In this document: piece by piece, positions 4,054 to 5,734 of the stretch
Numbering within the stretch: the stretch's first letter is position 1
Layout of the letters: each line of letters begins with the position of its first letter
Assembly (NCBI GenBank): GCA_937891445.1
Contig: CALAFV010000228.1
Span: 1 to 5,734 of the forward strand
Source: an uncultured Phycisphaerales bacterium
GTDB taxonomy: Bacteria > Planctomycetota > Phycisphaerae > Phycisphaerales > UBA1924
Direction of reading: 5' to 3'
DNA: 5,734 bases
Notes under the pieces: model-generated
Told to the model about the DNA's origin: nothing
Database searches by the model: none
Seen by the model: the letters and a program-made list of their open reading frames with translations, nothing else
Program-made: the position numbers and the translations under genes

Positions 4054-5734
4054 ATGTGCGGCATCGCGGGCATCCTGCGCATCCACGAGGCCGGCTCCCC
4101 GGCGCCGCCGCCGGAGGTCGCCATCCCGGAGGCGTGGCTCGACGTGCTGGACGAGTCGATCCGCCACCGCGGGCCGGATGGGCAGGGGCGATTCCGCGAC
4201 CGTGTGGTGCGGGGCGACGGGGCCACCGTAGACGTGGCGCTGGTGCACCGGCGGCTGGCGGTGATCGACCCGGCGGGGGGGCATCAGCCGATGGTCTCGG
4301 AGCGGGGCCGTCCGGGCCGCGACGAGGGGTTGGTTGCGGTCGCCTTCAACGGGTGCATCTACAACCACCGCGAGTTGCGGCAGGAACTTCAGCGCGCCGG
4401 GCACGAGTTCGCCACAGACCACAGCGACACGGAGGCGCTGATCCACGGGTGGCGGGAGTGGGGACAGGACATGCCGCGCCGCCTGGACGGCATGTTCGCG
4501 TTCGCGCTGTGGGACCGGAGGCAGGCCAGCCTTGTCATGGCGCGCGACCTGGCCGGCGAGAAGCCTCTCTACGAAGGGCTCTCGGAGGACGGTCGGCTGT
4601 GCGTCTTCTGCAGCACGGTTCCCGCAGTGATTCGCGGCCTGCGTGCCGCGGGGTTCGGCCGCGTGATGGAGATGACCGATCGGGTCCTGCATGAGTGGAT
4701 CCGGTTCGGATACGGACATCGGCCGCCGATGACGTGGGTGCACGAGGTCGAGCCCGGCGGCGTGCGCCTCGCACGAGGGCCGGAGGGGCGGGAGATCGTG
4801 ACCATCGGGCGGCGCGAGCCGTTGCCCGAGCGCGACGATCGGCGTCGGCTGTCCGCGGACGACCTCGACCGTCTTCTCGAGCGGGCTGTTGTGGAGCGAC
4901 TGGAGGCGGACGTGCCGCTGGGCTGTTTTCTGTCCGGCGGCGTGGATTCGTCCCTGATCGCGCATTACGCGAAAAAGGCCGCCGGAACGCTTCGCACATT
5001 TACGGTGGCGATGCCGGAGCCGCGATACGACGAGTCCGCGTATGCGGAGGCGGCGGCGCGGCATCTTGGAACGGACCATGTGCCGTTGGCGTGCGAGGTT
5101 CGTCCTGCGGAGGATCTGGTTCGGCTGGTCGAGGGGCTCGGCCTTCCGTTCGGCGACAGTTCCTTGCTGCCCGCGGCGTGGCTGAGCCGCGCGGCGAGAT
5201 CGCACGTCACGGTCTGCCTGAGCGGGGATGGCGGCGACGAACTCTTCGGGGGCTACGAGCGCCACGTGGTCGGTCGTGCGCTCGGGCGGTACCGACGGGT
5301 GCTGGCGATGTTCCCCAGCGGGCTGGTGCGAGAGCGGGATCCGAAGTCGCGGGCGTCGAAACTGTCGCGTCTGGCGCGGGCCGCGCGGCATGGGGGCTAC
5401 GCGGACCTTCGCTCGATCTTCGCGGCCGACGATCTTCGCCGGCTCGGCGTCGGCGTCGATGTTCCGGTGGCGCTGATCGATGACCCGCTGAGAGACGACT
5501 TCCTCACGTACCTGCCGCAGGACCTGCTGCGAAAGTCCGACACGGCGTCCATGGCGGTCGCGCTCGAACTGCGAGCACCGTTTCTGGCGCGGTCGGTCGT
5601 TCATGCCGCTATGGGAGCCCCGCTGTCCGTGCTCATGCCCCGCGGCCAGCGGAAGGGGCTCCTGCGGCAGGTCGCACGCAAGCACCTCCCGGCCGAGATC
5701 GTGGACCGGCCGAAGATGGGGTTTGCGATCCCCA
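4054..5734 (+). CDS. asnB: Asparagine synthase (glutamine-hydrolysing) family protein, 3'-truncated by the window edge
   Basis: Family members make asparagine, or amidate related carboxylates, from ATP and glutamine-derived ammonia in the cytoplasm. The start MCGIAGI is certain because Cys2 becomes the N-terminal nucleophile of the class II glutaminase domain (about residues 1-190; RHRGPDG at 37-43, RRLAVID at 66-72, SDTEAL at 124-129). The synthetase domain carries the pyrophosphate loop SGGVDSS (294-300), SGDGGDELFGGY (390-401) and the late RKG and RPKMGF motifs. 560 residues are visible; members usually run to about 600-650. Several residues differ from the family pattern. The glutaminase motif usually read NGEIYN is NGCIYN, with Cys101 where a glutamine-binding Glu is expected. 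ARDRxGxKPLYY reads ARDLAGEKPLYE, and the FASE segment reads FCST. In the synthetase domain, KvDRaSM reads KSDTASM and PFLD reads PFLA. It may therefore be a diverged paralogue with another acceptor, for example in polysaccharide synthesis. The symbol is by family only. Confidence 0.9.
   Translation, partial: MCGIAGILRIHEAGSPAPPPEVAIPEAWLDVLDESIRHRGPDGQGRFRDRVVRGDGATVDVALVHRRLAVIDPAGGHQPMVSERGRPGRDEGLVAVAFNGCIYNHRELRQELQRAGHEFATDHSDTEALIHGWREWGQDMPRRLDGMFAFALWDRRQASLVMARDLAGEKPLYEGLSEDGRLCVFCSTVPAVIRGLRAAGFGRVMEMTDRVLHEWIRFGYGHRPPMTWVHEVEPGGVRLARGPEGREIVTIGRREPLPERDDRRRLSADDLDRLLERAVVERLEADVPLGCFLSGGVDSSLIAHYAKKAAGTLRTFTVAMPEPRYDESAYAEAAARHLGTDHVPLACEVRPAEDLVRLVEGLGLPFGDSSLLPAAWLSRAARSHVTVCLSGDGGDELFGGYERHVVGRALGRYRRVLAMFPSGLVRERDPKSRASKLSRLARAARHGGYADLRSIFAADDLRRLGVGVDVPVALIDDPLRDDFLTYLPQDLLRKSDTASMAVALELRAPFLARSVVHAAMGAPLSVLMPRGQRKGLLRQVARKHLPAEIVDRPKMGFAIP

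Noticed and set aside
2925..4226. 433-codon minus-strand open frame spanning yhhQ and the inverted repeat
   Set aside because: It is an out-of-frame reading of yhhQ on the same strand, continuing through the repeat and past both gene boundaries. Its product is low-complexity Arg/Pro/His-rich sequence.
3745..5685. 646-codon open frame on the minus strand, antisense to the asnB-like gene
   Set aside because: The plus strand encodes a motif-complete amidotransferase over the same bases. The antisense product is Arg/Pro/His-rich with no recognisable domain, as expected where GC-rich codons leave few stops in the opposite strand.

Overview
The window looks like an ordinary chromosomal stretch from a GC-rich bacterium. 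Third codon positions are almost all G or C. The GC-richness, the gene style and a dispersed-type hairpin repeat suggest a planctomycete, possibly of the class Phycisphaerae, but this is a tentative inference with no ribosomal or marker gene to test it. There are no tRNA or rRNA genes, CRISPR arrays, transposases or phage genes.

Layout, left to right: (1) the 3' part of a UDP-glucose 6-dehydrogenase gene whose N-terminus lies outside the window (2-1273, +); (2) a small two-helix membrane protein (1351-1743, +) overlapping by 11 bases a compact beta-class DNA methyltransferase (1733-2476, +); (3) an unrecognised four-helix membrane protein (2528-3073, +); (4) a convergent intergenic region that holds a long inverted repeat (3076-3191); (5) a YhhQ-family queuosine-precursor transporter (3197-3967, -); (6) an 86-base divergent promoter region; (7) the 5' part of an asparagine synthase (glutamine-hydrolysing) family gene that runs off the right edge (4054-5734, +).

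The genes do not form one pathway. UDP-glucose dehydrogenase and the asparagine synthase-like enzyme could both serve surface polysaccharide synthesis, since AsnB-like amidotransferases occur in such loci, but three unrelated units lie between them. The methyltransferase has no visible restriction partner.

The clearest unlisted pattern is at the gene starts. All four genes that cannot be translationally coupled to an upstream gene have a TAnnnT (-10-like) hexamer just before the start codon. In three of them it lies 6-8 bases upstream with no well-placed Shine-Dalgarno sequence, which predicts leaderless transcripts. The one overlapping gene, the methyltransferase, has a Shine-Dalgarno-like sequence instead. 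Other points are a hairpin repeat whose arm differences are mostly G-U compatible in one strand only, and several changed family-conserved residues in the asparagine synthase-like protein. I did not find convincing evidence of a wholly new multi-gene system.
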